DNA of 64,000 nt from Methylobacterium aerolatum (GTDB lineage Bacteria; Pseudomonadota; Alphaproteobacteria; Rhizobiales; Beijerinckiaceae): contig NZ_BPQE01000039.1 of assembly GCF_022179085.1 (NCBI RefSeq), positions 19,035-83,034 of the forward strand. Reading direction: 5' to 3'. Under the pieces are notes generated by a model. That model worked only from the letters and a program-made list of their open reading frames with translations. It made no database searches and was not told the origin of the DNA. Numbering within the stretch: position 1 is the stretch's first letter; every line of letters starts with the position of its first letter. Of this stretch, positions 46,318 through 55,662 are shown in pieces. Made by a program: the position numbers and the translations under genes.

Positions 46318-47742
46318 ATGCTGGCCAACCATCTCCCGAGCGCCCTCGATCTCGCCCGCAGCCAGTTCGCCTTCACCGTCGTCTGGCACTTCCTGTTTCC
46401 GGCCTTCACCATCGGGCTGGCGAGCTATCTCGCGGTGCTGGAGGCGTTCTGGCTCGCCACCGACAGGCCGGTCTACCTCGACACCTACCGCTACTGGCTG
46501 AAGGTCTTCGCCGTGGCCTTCGCCATGGGCGTCGTGTCGGGGCTGGTGATGAGCTACCAGTTCGGCACCAACTGGTCGGTCTTCTCGGACAAGACCGCCC
46601 CGGTGCTCGGGCCGCTGCTCGGCTACGAGGTGCTCACCGCCTTCTTTTTGGAGGCGGGCTTCCTCGGGGTCATGCTGTTCGGCATGGAGCGGGTGGGGCC
46701 CCGCCTGCACTTCCTGGCGACCTGCCTCGTCGCGGGCGGCACGCTGCTCTCGGCCTTCTGGATCCTGTCCGCCAATTCGTGGATGCAGACGCCGGCCGGC
46801 TACTCGCTCGATGCAGACGGCCGGTTCGTGCCGGAGAGCTGGACGGCGGTGATCGTCAACCCGTCCTTCCCCTACCGTTTCGCCCACACCGTGACGGCGG
46901 CCTACCTGACGACGGCGATGATCGTCGGCGCGGTCGGCGCGTGGCACCTGCTCCGCGACCGGACCAACCCCCGCGCCCGGCTGATGTTCTCCATGGCCAT
47001 GTGGATGGCGGCGATCGTCGCCCCGGTGCAACTGGTGCTCGGCGATCTCCACGGCGGCAACACCTACCACCACCAGCCCGCCAAGGTGGCGGCGATGGAG
47101 GGCCACTTCGACAGCGTCACCCGCGCGCCCTCGATCCTGTTCGGCTGGCCGGACGCGCAGGCCGCCGAGACGCAATACGAGATCGGCATTCCGGGCCTCG
47201 CGAGCCTCTATCTCGCGCACGATCTGAACGCGAAGGTCACCGGCCTGAAGGACCTGCCGCGCGACACGTGGCCGACCAACCTGCCGCTGGTGTTCTGGGC
47301 CTTCCGGGTGATGGTCGGGCTCGGAATGCTGATGATCGGCCTCGGCCTGTGGTCCCTCGTCCTGCGGTACAAGGGCCGCCTGTTCGAGACGCCCTGGCTG
47401 CACCGCTGCGCCGTGGCGATGGGGCCGTCCGGCCTGATCGCCGTGACGGCGGGCTGGGTGGTGACGGAATCCGGCCGCCAGCCCTTCACGGTCTACGGCC
47501 TGCTGCGCACGGCCGACAGCGTCTCGCCCATCGCCGCGCCCGCCGTGGCGGCCTCGCTGGCGGCCTTCGCGGTGGTGTACTTCGCGGTGTTCGGGGCGGG
47601 CATCTGGTACCTGTTCCACCTGTTCAACCAGACCCCGCGCCCGCACGAATCCGGCCCGCCCGTCGGCCAGCCGGTGCGCACGGCGGGCATCACCCCGGCG
47701 CCCGCCCTGGCGGGGGACGCGCACCTGCAACCGGCCGAGTGA
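46318..47742 (+). CDS. cydA: Cyanide-insensitive (bd-type) quinol oxidase subunit I
   Basis: A 474-residue membrane protein with the CydA start (LARSQFAFTVVWHFLFPAFTIG) containing the haem-ligand His19 region, the quinol-site segment around ANSWMQTPAGY (residue 150) and FPYRFAHTVTAAYLTT with another haem His near residue 186. The Q-loop is short, as in the CioA/cyanide-insensitive branch. It reduces O2 with electrons from ubiquinol. Confidence 0.94.
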   Translation: MLANHLPSALDLARSQFAFTVVWHFLFPAFTIGLASYLAVLEAFWLATDRPVYLDTYRYWLKVFAVAFAMGVVSGLVMSYQFGTNWSVFSDKTAPVLGPLLGYEVLTAFFLEAGFLGVMLFGMERVGPRLHFLATCLVAGGTLLSAFWILSANSWMQTPAGYSLDADGRFVPESWTAVIVNPSFPYRFAHTVTAAYLTTAMIVGAVGAWHLLRDRTNPRARLMFSMAMWMAAIVAPVQLVLGDLHGGNTYHHQPAKVAAMEGHFDSVTRAPSILFGWPDAQAAETQYEIGIPGLASLYLAHDLNAKVTGLKDLPRDTWPTNLPLVFWAFRVMVGLGMLMIGLGLWSLVLRYKGRLFETPWLHRCAVAMGPSGLIAVTAGWVVTESGRQPFTVYGLLRTADSVSPIAAPAVAASLAAFAVVYFAVFGAGIWYLFHLFNQTPRPHESGPPVGQPVRTAGITPAPALAGDAHLQPAE

Positions 47743-47754
47743 GGAGAGCCCGCG

Positions 47755-48765
47755 ATGGACCTCGATCTCACCCTCATCTGGGCGATCCTCATCGCCACCG
47801 CCGTGTTCCTCTACGTGGCGATGGACGGGTTCGACCTCGGCCTCGGCATCCTGTTCCCGGCGGTGCGCGGCAAGGCCGAGCGGGACGTGATGGTGAACTC
47901 CGTCGCCCCCGTCTGGGACGGCAACGAGACCTGGCTGGTGCTGGGCGGCGGCGGGCTCTTCGCGGTGTTTCCGCTGGCCTACGCCACGATCCTGCCGGCG
48001 TTGTACATGCCGCTGATCCTGATGCTGCTCGCCCTGGTGTTCCGGGGCGTGGCCTTCGAGATGCGCTTCCGCATGGCGACGCCGCGCGGGCAGCTCTGGT
48101 GGGACCGGGCCTTCTCCTGGGGCAGCTACGTCGCCGCCTTCTGCCAGGGCATCGCGCTGGGGGCCTTCGTCCAGGGCATCAGGATCGACGGCCGCGCCTA
48201 TGCGGGCGGCTGGTGGGACTGGCTGACGCCGTTCTCGGTGCTGACCGGGATCGCCCTCGTCGTGGGCTACGGCCTGCTCGGGGCGTGCTGGCTGATTGGG
48301 AAGACCACCGGCGAGTTGCAGATCCGCGCCTACAACCTCGCCAAGCCCCTGGCGGTGGCGACGCTCGTTCTCATCGCCGTGGTCTCGGCGACGATGCTGG
48401 CGATCAGCGCGCCCTTCCGCGACCGCTGGCTCGGCCTGCCCGGCCTGTTCGTCGGCGCGCCGGTGCCGATCCTGGTCGGGCTGCTGGCGTGGCGCTTCGC
48501 CCATGCCCTGGAGCGACGGGAGGAGGTCACGCCCTTCCTCTGCGCGCTGGGATTCTTCCTGCTGTCCTATATCGGGCTCGGCATCAGCATGTGGCCGTAC
48601 ATCGTGCCGCCGAGCGTCACGATCTGGCAGGCGGCGACGCACCCGAAGTCGCAGGCCTTCCTGCTCTACGGGGCGGCGGTGCTGGTTCCGCTGGTCCTGA
48701 TCTACACGGCCTACGTGTACTGGCTGTTCCGCGGCAAGGTCACGGCGGAGGCGGGGTACCACTGA
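47755..48765 (+). CDS. cydB: Cyanide-insensitive (bd-type) quinol oxidase subunit II
   Basis: A 336-residue membrane protein with the CydB start (LIWAILIATAVFLYVAMDGFDLGLGIL), WDGNETWLVLGGGGLFAVFP near residue 60 and SYIGLGISMWPYIVPPSVTIWQAA near residue 276. It pairs with CydA, 12 bases upstream. The stop overlaps the ATG of a very small gene. Confidence 0.94.
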   Translation: MDLDLTLIWAILIATAVFLYVAMDGFDLGLGILFPAVRGKAERDVMVNSVAPVWDGNETWLVLGGGGLFAVFPLAYATILPALYMPLILMLLALVFRGVAFEMRFRMATPRGQLWWDRAFSWGSYVAAFCQGIALGAFVQGIRIDGRAYAGGWWDWLTPFSVLTGIALVVGYGLLGACWLIGKTTGELQIRAYNLAKPLAVATLVLIAVVSATMLAISAPFRDRWLGLPGLFVGAPVPILVGLLAWRFAHALERREEVTPFLCALGFFLLSYIGLGISMWPYIVPPSVTIWQAATHPKSQAFLLYGAAVLVPLVLIYTAYVYWLFRGKVTAEAGYH

Positions 48766-48863
48766 TGCGCAGGCTCGGCTGGTTCGTGCTGATCTGGGCG
48801 ATGAGCGTGGCGAGCCTCACCGCCATCGCCCTGCCGCTGCGGTGGCTGCTCAAGGGGGTGTGA
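48765..48863 (+). CDS. CydX-like/DUF2474 single-span subunit
   Basis: A 32-residue peptide, MRRLGWFVLIWAMSVASLTA onward, with one membrane helix. It begins in a TGATG overlap with cydB and matches the pattern of DUF2474 micro-proteins encoded after cioAB. It is probably a small structural subunit of the oxidase, like CydX. Confidence 0.85.
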   Translation: MRRLGWFVLIWAMSVASLTAIALPLRWLLKGV

Positions 48864-49237
48864 GCGGGGGCGGCACCCATCCGCATCGCCGGCAAGACCA
48901 CGGTCAGGGATGGGCGTGACGCCACGTGCGTTCGAGCTGTCGCTCGCACGCGGTGTCGACAAGAGAGCAGGCGGAGTCTCGTCGTAGGGCTCCGTGAGCA
49001 TCGGCTGGCCGCCGATGTCGCCGAGCGAATGCGCCTGCGAATAGCGGGGTCCCGGATCGAAGTAGGGATCGCTCGTGTCGCTATTCATGAACGCACCGCC
49101 CGCCGGCTGTTCGTTCCGGGCCATTGCTGGAAGCGGCCGTGGCAGCGTGATCGCTGTCACAGCCGGCCGTCAGTCGGTTGCCTGAGACCAGTCGCGATCT
49201 GCGCCACTTTCAGCGGGCGGAAGCGCGCTTGCCGTCG
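48864..49237. other. Non-coding or decayed interval after the cyd operon
   Basis: I see no convincing gene. A minus-strand frame from ATG 49088 encodes about 45 natural-looking residues (starting MNSDTSDPYFDPGPRYSQAH) before turning into the antisense of the cyd operon, so it may be the start of a truncated gene. This is where composition changes toward the lower-GC accessory DNA that fills the rest of the window. Confidence 0.4.
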
Positions 49238-49491
49238 TCACTCGTCCTGAGTCTTGCCGTTGAGGCTCTCGCAGTACCCGTTCTCCCACGGCGATCCCGG
49301 AGCGTCGTCGCAGCGGATGTTGTCGGGGATGCCATGCAGGCACATCGCTTGCGCCAACGCCTCGATCACGCCCACGCCGTCGATGCGTCGCGCCACCTTC
49401 AGCGCCAGACAAGCCGGCTGTGCTCCACACTCAGCGTCGGGATGGGCAGGCTTCGGCCGTCATGGGTCTGGCCCGGCACGAAGGCGAAGCG
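49238..49491 (-). pseudogene. IS3-family transposase (integrase domain) remnant
   Basis: In the minus strand the pieces RFAFVPGQTHDGRSLPIPTL and, one frame over, CLALKVARRIDGVGVIEALA, MCLHGIPDNIRCDD, then PGSPWENGYCESLNGK and a stop are the recognisable DDE integrase core of IS3-type transposases, with an internal deletion between the Asp and the final Glu region and at least one frameshift. No terminal inverted repeats were found. It marks an old insertion at the edge of the accessory region. Confidence 0.75.
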
Positions 49492-50039
49492 GCAAACGCC
49501 AAACTCTTGCCCTGCGCCGTCTGCACCTCAGTCTGGCGGAGCTTCAGCACCACCTGCCCCGCGCCCGTCTTCAGACCCCGCGTCATGTCCAGCCCCTTCA
49601 GTCCGGGCTGATCCTCTCGATCAGCCCGGGCCAAAGCCAGCCGGTCACGTCGGTGTCGCAGCGGAATGTAGAAACCGGCTCACCCCGCAGGCAACCTGGT
49701 CGAAAGTCGTACAGGCTGAGTGACTGAGCGGGAAGTTGGCTGGGGCGCCAGGATTCTCAGCCAAAACCGATGGGGTACGACATCAAGGGGTTAGGCCCTC
49801 GATCACCCATTTCGCGCGGCATCGGACCGGGGGAATGGACCATCGGAGTGGACCCAGGTCAACGCTCGTTCTAGAGCACTCCACAACTTGGGCGAACGGC
49901 GGTGGACCTGCCATTCGCCGAGAGCGCAAGCTGCCAGTCTGCCCGGAAGCGGACGACCCGCTTCCGACCCAACCCAGCCGCCAAGACTGCTGCCCGCGCT
50001 TCTCCAAAGCAGCCGTTCGTCGCCCCCAACAAATTTGGT
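49492..50039. other. Interval without a supported gene
   Basis: About 550 bases between the IS remnant and the GNAT gene. Open frames here are short and lack family features. The part next to the IS remnant may be further decayed insertion-sequence DNA. Nothing else identified. Confidence 0.4.
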
Positions 50040-50585
50040 TCAGTCTCGTAAGCCGACCTTTCGAGCATCGAATGCCGAAGCCGGATCGGGCCAATGGAAG
50101 CGCAACGCGGGTAGCAAACCTCCGCCGGGTGCTTCGTCGATGATCTGTTCAACGGCGACGCCACCCCTTTGCTCGTAGAAGCGGCAGGCGGGTGCATTCT
50201 GCTCGAAGCACCACAGATAGATCCCTGCGGAGGGATAGATGGCCGCCGACCATTCGGCAGCCGCACCTAGCAATGCCGCCCCCACTCCCTGTCCCTTCGC
50301 CGATGGCAGAACGTGAAGATTGTCGATCAGCGTTCCCCACCGATCATCCTCGCCACCGACTGCACATACGAAGCCGATGGGCTCGTTCTCGATTTCAGCG
50401 ACGATAACTGTCTCGTTGGCGGGCCTACGCATCAACCGAGAGGTCCATGCCCTGAGCCGATCCTCCTCGATTGGTCCGGAAAGGAAATTGGGATTGAGGA
50501 ATGGTTTGTAGGCGCTCCTCCAGCTTTCCGTGTGAAGACGCGCGATCATCGCACCGTCGTCTACCATGGCTCGCCGCATCTGCAT
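50040..50585 (-). CDS. GNAT-family N-acetyltransferase
   Basis: A 181-residue protein with the acetyl-CoA-binding GNAT motif A (LIDNLHVLPSAKGQGVGAALLGAAAEWS near residue 90), preceded by IGFVCAVGGEDDRWG and followed by YLWCFEQNAPACRFYEQRGG. It acetylates an unknown small molecule or protein. I start it at MQMRRAM (50585); MRRAMVDDG is also possible. Base composition is lower in GC than in the chromosomal part. Confidence 0.85.
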   Translation of the reverse strand: MQMRRAMVDDGAMIARLHTESWRSAYKPFLNPNFLSGPIEEDRLRAWTSRLMRRPANETVIVAEIENEPIGFVCAVGGEDDRWGTLIDNLHVLPSAKGQGVGAALLGAAAEWSAAIYPSAGIYLWCFEQNAPACRFYEQRGGVAVEQIIDEAPGGGLLPALRFHWPDPASAFDARKVGLRD

Positions 50586-50857
50586 GTTTGGCGGTTTACA
50601 GAACCTGGCCGAGGGCCGCAAAGATCGCGACGGAACCAGACGGGGATGTCCGCTTGAACGTGTCTGCAATCCGCAACCGGACAGACAGGGAACCACCCAA
50701 CTCAGTCAGCCTTTGCTGCCGCTGTGCGCCAAGAGCTGACATCAGCTCGCTGCCCGTAATTAGACGTTCGGCTTCGCGCCCCTCTCTACCGTTTCGTAGT
50801 CTTGCCCAACATCTCCGAAGCGGACACTACGCAAATGAGGGCTACGCGTGTTGGAGC

Positions 50858-52573
50858 CTAGTCTTCGGCCGGCGCCCCAGGCCGCATCCAGTTTCCACCG
50901 CCGCCGTCAGAGAGGTCTGGCCGGCGCTTCGGAGGTATGACTTGCACAGGCAATGGCATTACCGCCCCGGAACCGATGATTAGAGCTTCTCCCTCTCGTA
51001 GGGTTGGAAGAAACGTTGCCATCGATGCATCGATCGCGCCGCTGGCGCTAACGACAACTCCTTGATCGCGCTCGTTGATAAGCCGATGCACGATCAGTAG
51101 CCCGACCTGGCTCAAGACGTCTTCAGGGATGTCGCGCGGCCTCTGCGTCGCCATCACTGTGGTCAGGCCGTACTTTCGACCTTCCTTCGCTATAAGGCCG
51201 AAGGCGTCGAGGTGGACCCGGTTGACCTCGTCGCCAACGGATTTATTCAAGAATTGGTGAGCCTCGTCGAGGACCACAACGAGCGGGCTGTCCTTAAAGT
51301 TTCCGTCCCGCGCCTTTGCAAGAAGGTGACGACCGAGTGCGTTGACCACGAGTTCGCGTGCCGATTGTTCAAAGGGCATGTACCGCATTGACACGCGCAG
51401 GATTTTTTCCGTCCCTACAAGAAAATTGTCGATTACCTCCGTTACGTCGGCCATGTAGTCTTCAGGGGAGAATACAGGCTTCAGGTGTTCGGAGTTCACA
51501 GCTCCATCGACGCGTATGCAGAGCGAGATACAACTGCTGACGGAATTGTCGTGCGCGCTTCCCCAACGCATGACGTTAGTACCGTTGGGGAAAACGCACT
51601 CGTGGTGGATCTGAAGTGATAGCTTTTTGATGTCATAGTTCGCGCCCGCCTTCCTCAACAGCGCGTCATGTTCCCTAATAGCTCTATTGATAGGCTTCTT
51701 CTCCCGGCCGTTCTTAATGAGGTGCCCATCCTCATCAGCTAGATCAGGCAGGATCGCTATCAACTTCAAGCTTATCAACGCTTCCCGAAGCTTAGGTGCC
51801 TGGACGCCCTGACTAGGTTGCAGAAGCGCGAAGAGGTCCATCTCGTTGAGGTGCCGGTGCGGAAACGAGACAAAGCATCGCGCGTCGTCTTCCCCGTCGC
51901 GCCGCCCTCCGAGATGCACATGGGTTGCCTGCTCAAGTGTGTGGTACTCGCCGGTCGGGTCGATTAGCAGAACCTTCCCGTCCAGGCGCGCAACCTCCTC
52001 GACGAGGTGAGCCGTTGTCCAACTCTTGCCGCCGCCCGTTGACCCAAGGATGGCACAGTGACGTCCGAACACCGTCGTCGCCGACATTGCAATCTCGCTG
52101 TCCTGCGAGCCCGTGAGGTGCCCGATCCGAACGGTGGCTCCCTTCTTGTCCGCCGCGCTGTCGATCGCGTGTCGGAGGAAATCGGGATGCGCGAGGTAGA
52201 CGTATTCCCCGACCCGTGGCGCGCTTGGGATGCCGCGGGACGAATGCCCGGAGACGAGATCGACCGACCCTAAAAGACGCACGACGCCGATGGGGTTGGC
52301 CACGTCGGCGCGGTTCTCACGTTCCGGCTCGACGCTCAGCCGGTCACGGTCGGGCAGTCGGATTTCCACCATCCGGCCAAGCACCGCCGAGGTTTGGCCC
52401 TCAATGACCACAAACTCGCCGACCTGGCCGCGGTCAATAACGTGTCCGGCGTAACGGGCCGATGCGATTTCTGTACCGAACGGTAGGTTTAGCCGGACGT
52501 CCAGCGGCGTCACCGCTGTGACAGTGCCGAGATAGCGGGCCCGGTCAAAGGGACTAACGGCGATCTTGGGCAT
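50858..52573 (-). CDS. HerA-like ATPase/DNA translocase (SIR2-HerA defence pair)
   Basis: A 571-residue HerA/FtsK-superfamily ATPase. An N-terminal HAS-barrel-like region (residues about 10-150) is followed by Walker A GSTGGGKS (177-184), Walker B LVVVLDEAH (431-439) and the arginine-finger/sensor segment MATQRPRDIPEDV near residue 475. It overlaps the SIR2 gene by 20 bases. HerA hexamers partner with SIR2 NADases in anti-phage complexes that deplete NAD+ or nick DNA on infection. Confidence 0.88.
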   Translation of the reverse strand: MPKIAVSPFDRARYLGTVTAVTPLDVRLNLPFGTEIASARYAGHVIDRGQVGEFVVIEGQTSAVLGRMVEIRLPDRDRLSVEPERENRADVANPIGVVRLLGSVDLVSGHSSRGIPSAPRVGEYVYLAHPDFLRHAIDSAADKKGATVRIGHLTGSQDSEIAMSATTVFGRHCAILGSTGGGKSWTTAHLVEEVARLDGKVLLIDPTGEYHTLEQATHVHLGGRRDGEDDARCFVSFPHRHLNEMDLFALLQPSQGVQAPKLREALISLKLIAILPDLADEDGHLIKNGREKKPINRAIREHDALLRKAGANYDIKKLSLQIHHECVFPNGTNVMRWGSAHDNSVSSCISLCIRVDGAVNSEHLKPVFSPEDYMADVTEVIDNFLVGTEKILRVSMRYMPFEQSARELVVNALGRHLLAKARDGNFKDSPLVVVLDEAHQFLNKSVGDEVNRVHLDAFGLIAKEGRKYGLTTVMATQRPRDIPEDVLSQVGLLIVHRLINERDQGVVVSASGAIDASMATFLPTLREGEALIIGSGAVMPLPVQVIPPKRRPDLSDGGGGNWMRPGAPAED

Positions 52574-53783
52574 TCGGCGCGATGTTCCGCATACGTTCGT
52601 AGTGGCGTTCGATCTCGGTCTGGGAAACGACGTCGGGGATAAGAGGCACGATATCCTCGAAGGTCCCCTCGACCAGCGCGATGCGTCCGTCTCCGTCGTC
52701 GACCAGCCTAGCGAAGCTCTGGAGGTATGGGTTAGCACCTCCGTCGGCACGGCATCTGACCTCGAGGGTCGGGTCGACCACGACGAGGTTGAACGATAAG
52801 TTGGAGCGCACTGCCGCCATGATCGGTTCGGCGATGTGCTTGTCATTGAATCCGAACCCGATGACGACAAGAGTCGTCGCGGGTGTGCGCAAGGAGGCCT
52901 GGAAGGCGGCCATCATATCCACGTAGGGTTGGCTGAACGCCATCTCGTACTTGGTCGAACGCGGATAGACGAGCAGCGGCTTACGCGTGCCCTCACGCTT
53001 GATGACCTTGCCTGATCCCTCATCTAGCTCCCAGTCGATCGATCCGTGGAGCTTCAGCAAATGGAAGAGGTTTTCGACGTAGTCGGTTCTCTCCTCCGTG
53101 TCGCGCCGAACCACGTCATAGTTAAACTGGTCGGGATTGAACTGCGGCTCGGACCCGAAGGCGAAACCGTCCACCACGATAAATCCTTCGCGGCCGGCGG
53201 CAGCTTCAAAACACCGGTCGTAGTTGGTCGTGTATATCCGGACGCGCGCCTTGCGCGCTGGCCGCCTTGCAATTCGGCGCAGGAAGTTAGCATGCGTGTG
53301 CAGGGAGACATCCGGAGCGAGGAAGTCCACCGTTTCGCGGATGACTTCCTCCGCAACCGCAAGCAGTCTTTCCTGGAGGAGGCGCACTGGCTCGGTAGCT
53401 AGTTCCGTAGCCAGCTTCGCGCGGGACAGGACGTGCTCGAGATTCTCCTCCTCCTCGGCCACGTTGGATGCGGCCGTGAAAGTGGACCAACGGGACCGAC
53501 GATCGTGCATGGGCTCAATAGCGTCGAGTCGTGCGAACGCCTCTTTCACTCTCTGAAGCAACTGCCACATCGTCGGCGCAAGCCTGTCGTCCCCGCGCTT
53601 GACGCAAAGTGACGTGCCGAGCCCAGAGAGGACGACGAGGTTGGCCGAGCGTACTGCTTGTGAGAGGTGGCGGGCGGTTTCGTCTGCGCCTATGCCGCCC
53701 GTCTCGTCCTCCGCGGCTATGTCGACCTCGGCCCAGTGGCGGGATGTTTGGTTCGTCCTGATTCGCAATCGATCGTTCTCCAT
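52554..53783 (-). CDS. SIR2-domain NADase of a SIR2-HerA defence pair
   Basis: A 409-residue protein with the SIR2-like Rossmann motifs: NAD-binding LSGLGTSLC (residues 52-60), TTNYD (185-189, with the Asn and Asp of the family) and KLHGSIDW (244-251) with the catalytic His246. The C-terminal region contains VVIGFGFNDKHI, typical of defence-type SIR2_2 proteins. I start it at MENDRLR; ATG 53831 would add 16 residues. Neither start has a clear ribosome-binding site. Confidence 0.87.
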   Translation of the reverse strand: MENDRLRIRTNQTSRHWAEVDIAAEDETGGIGADETARHLSQAVRSANLVVLSGLGTSLCVKRGDDRLAPTMWQLLQRVKEAFARLDAIEPMHDRRSRWSTFTAASNVAEEEENLEHVLSRAKLATELATEPVRLLQERLLAVAEEVIRETVDFLAPDVSLHTHANFLRRIARRPARKARVRIYTTNYDRCFEAAAGREGFIVVDGFAFGSEPQFNPDQFNYDVVRRDTEERTDYVENLFHLLKLHGSIDWELDEGSGKVIKREGTRKPLLVYPRSTKYEMAFSQPYVDMMAAFQASLRTPATTLVVIGFGFNDKHIAEPIMAAVRSNLSFNLVVVDPTLEVRCRADGGANPYLQSFARLVDDGDGRIALVEGTFEDIVPLIPDVVSQTEIERHYERMRNIAPNAQDRR

Positions 53784-53828
53784 GTGGATCGGCGTGGAGT
53801 GATGCGTCTCCCAAAAGCCCACTTTACT

Positions 53829-53876
53829 CATTTTGGTGGGGCACGGCCTCGGTGAATTGTGACCCAACCCAAAATG
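53829..53876. promoter_or_regulatory. Inverted repeat upstream of the SIR2 gene
   Basis: CATTTTGGTGGG (53829-53840) and CCCAACCCAAAATG (53863-53876) form a long, slightly imperfect inverted repeat with a 22-base spacer. It is 46-93 bases upstream of the chosen SIR2 start and could be a regulator-binding site or hairpin. Confidence 0.45.
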
Positions 53877-53962
53877 CGTGTTTTCATGTTCTAGCAGCTT
53901 GTTAGCGAGATTTTTGCTGGGGTCATGGTTCGCGCCGATACACAGTCGAAGACGTTCAGGCC

Positions 53963-54175
53963 ATGCGTCGGCGCATCGAATTCCTCTTCGCGGAGACGCC
54001 GCGCCGCAAGGAGCTGCAAGTGACCCTGTTTGAGCACGCCTATTTTGTGGATGTCCCGCGTTCCGTGGAGGCCACGCGGGAGCGGTGGACGCGGGAGTCA
54101 GGGAGCGCCCTCATCCCGCTCGATTGGGCCATTCGCAAGGACAAGCAAAACTCACAGAGCCATATTACTCGATGA
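53963..54175 (+). CDS. Short unrecognised ORF, possible gene fragment
   Basis: A 70-codon open frame beginning [20 protein letters not shown] with no family I recognise and no clear ribosome-binding site. The length and the surroundings (between a defence pair and a pseudogene) suggest a fragment of a former gene. Low confidence that it is expressed. Confidence 0.25.
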   Translation: MRRRIEFLFAETPRRKELQVTLFEHAYFVDVPRSVEATRERWTRESGSALIPLDWAIRKDKQNSQSHITR

Positions 54176-54289
54176 GGCAGGCCGGAACCGGACGCTCCGA
54201 GGGCCCGCTTTGGGTCATGAGCCACATCAGCTCCCACCTTAAAAAGAGGCAATTCACGGGTGTCGCTGCTGTAAGGATACCCATGTTCC

Positions 54290-55299
54290 CTACGGCACCA
54301 TCGCCCCCTGCGTTTCGACATAGACCGCGTAGATCGAGGTGCTGGCTGCTATGAATAGCCGGGTCCGCTTGGGTCCGCCGAAGCAAAGGTTGGCGCAGGT
54401 CTCGGGCAAGTGGATCTTGCCGATCAAGTCGCCTGAGGGCGCGTAGCAGCGCACGCCATCCTCGCTCGCGTCGGCCCATCCCATCGAGCACCAGACATTG
54501 CCATCCACGTCGATGCGGATTCCATCGGTGAAGCCTTCCGTGAAGACCCGGTCGCCGGTGAGCCGGTCGCCTTCGATCGTGAAGGCACGGATGTTGGACC
54601 GGCCGCCATGGGTGATACCGTAATCGACGACGTAGAGCGTCTTTTCGTTGGGCGAGAAAGCGAGGCCGTTCCGCCTGTCAATGCCCGCCGCCACGGCCTT
54701 GGCCTGTCCCGTGGAGGGGTCGAGGCGGTAGACCTGGGCCGGTAACTCCGCCGTGGCCTTGTGACCCTCGTAGTTCCCGTCGATGCCGTAGCCCGGATCG
54801 GTGAACCAGATCGTGTCGTCGGCGGCCACCACCACGTCGTTGGGGGCGTTGAGCGCCTTGCCGGCGAATGTGTCAGTTAGAACGGTGATCTTGCCATCGG
54901 CTCAGTGCGGGTCACCCGGCGGGTATCGTGCTCGCAGGTGATCAGCCGACCCTGTCGGTCGCGGGTATTGCCGTTTGAGTAATTCGAGTTCGCTCGATAG
55001 ACGCTGACGTGGCCGTTCTCGAGCCAGCGCATGATCCGGTTGTTCGGGACGTCGCTCCATAGCAGATAGCCGCCGTCCCGGAAGTAGACTGGACCTTTTG
55101 CCCAGCGGAACCCTGTGGCGATGCGCTCGATAGCGGTGTTGCCAACCTTGTAGCAAAAACGCCTGTCCAAAGCCTCGACCCGCGGATCGGGATAGCGGGT
55201 GCCGGGCAAGTTGCCGAGGGGCAATCGGTCGGCCTGCGCCGTGACCGTGGTCGCCATCAGGGCGACCATATCCGCGACGACATCACGTCGGTTCATCAT
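54290..55299 (-). pseudogene. Frameshifted SMP-30/gluconolactonase-like gene
   Basis: Two minus-strand segments join into one SMP-30/gluconolactonase propeller. The first (from 55299) has a signal peptide and GFRWAKGPVYFRDGGYLLWSDVPNNRIMRW. After a single frameshift near 54900 the second continues DGKITVLTDTFAGKALNAPND, then DTIWFTDPGYGI and GLAFSPNEKTLYVVDYG. The conserved Glu/Asn/Asp region is split, so no full enzyme is made unless the shift is a sequencing error. Confidence 0.8.
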
Positions 55300-55610
55300 T
55301 CGTCTCTCCCTTGTCCGGTCTTCACGACGGAAGGGTGGATTGTATGGAAGCTGGGTTCGGTGTCTCGAGTTTTTCGTTTCAGAGAGGCGATGCGGCTAGG
55401 AGGTTGTCCTGGGACAGGGAAGCGTTGCATTCGGGATAGAAATGTTCTTGACGGCGGCGAGACGTGCAGGTTCTTTTACAGATTGGGTACCTCGAAAGGA
55501 CGGCACTCTATCGCCACGATGTAGCCTTTGATTGCGCTCGTATGGATCACAAGCCGGAAGCCAGAGAAACCAACCTCGCAGCGACAAGCCGAGAAAAAAT
55601 ATAGACGGCT
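55300..55610. other. Interval without a supported gene
   Basis: About 310 bases between the start of the SMP-30 pseudogene and the terminator of the TraK-like gene. Only short frames are present and I see no promoter or repeat worth naming. Confidence 0.4.
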
Positions 55611-55645
55611 GGTTTGCCCGCTGAAATTCTCCCTACGGGCAAACC
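55611..55645 (-). terminator. Intrinsic terminator of the TraK-like gene
   Basis: GGTTTGCCCG (55611-55620) and CGGGCAAACC (55636-55645) form a perfect 10-bp stem. On the minus strand the stem is followed, about ten bases later, by a T-rich run (ATATTTTTTCTC). It begins 17 bases after the stop at 55663. Confidence 0.7.
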
Positions 55646-55662
55646 TTTGGGGCGACGCTTGG

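Noticed and set aside
46198-48762. Long minus-strand open frame opposite cydAB
   Set aside because: It is the antisense shadow of the oxidase genes, rich in His/Arg/Asp/Gln and without family features.
48711-49088. Minus-strand protein starting MNSDTSDPYFDPG
   Set aside because: Only the first 45 or so residues look natural; the rest is antisense to cydB and its micro-subunit. It is noted as a possible truncated gene but not called.
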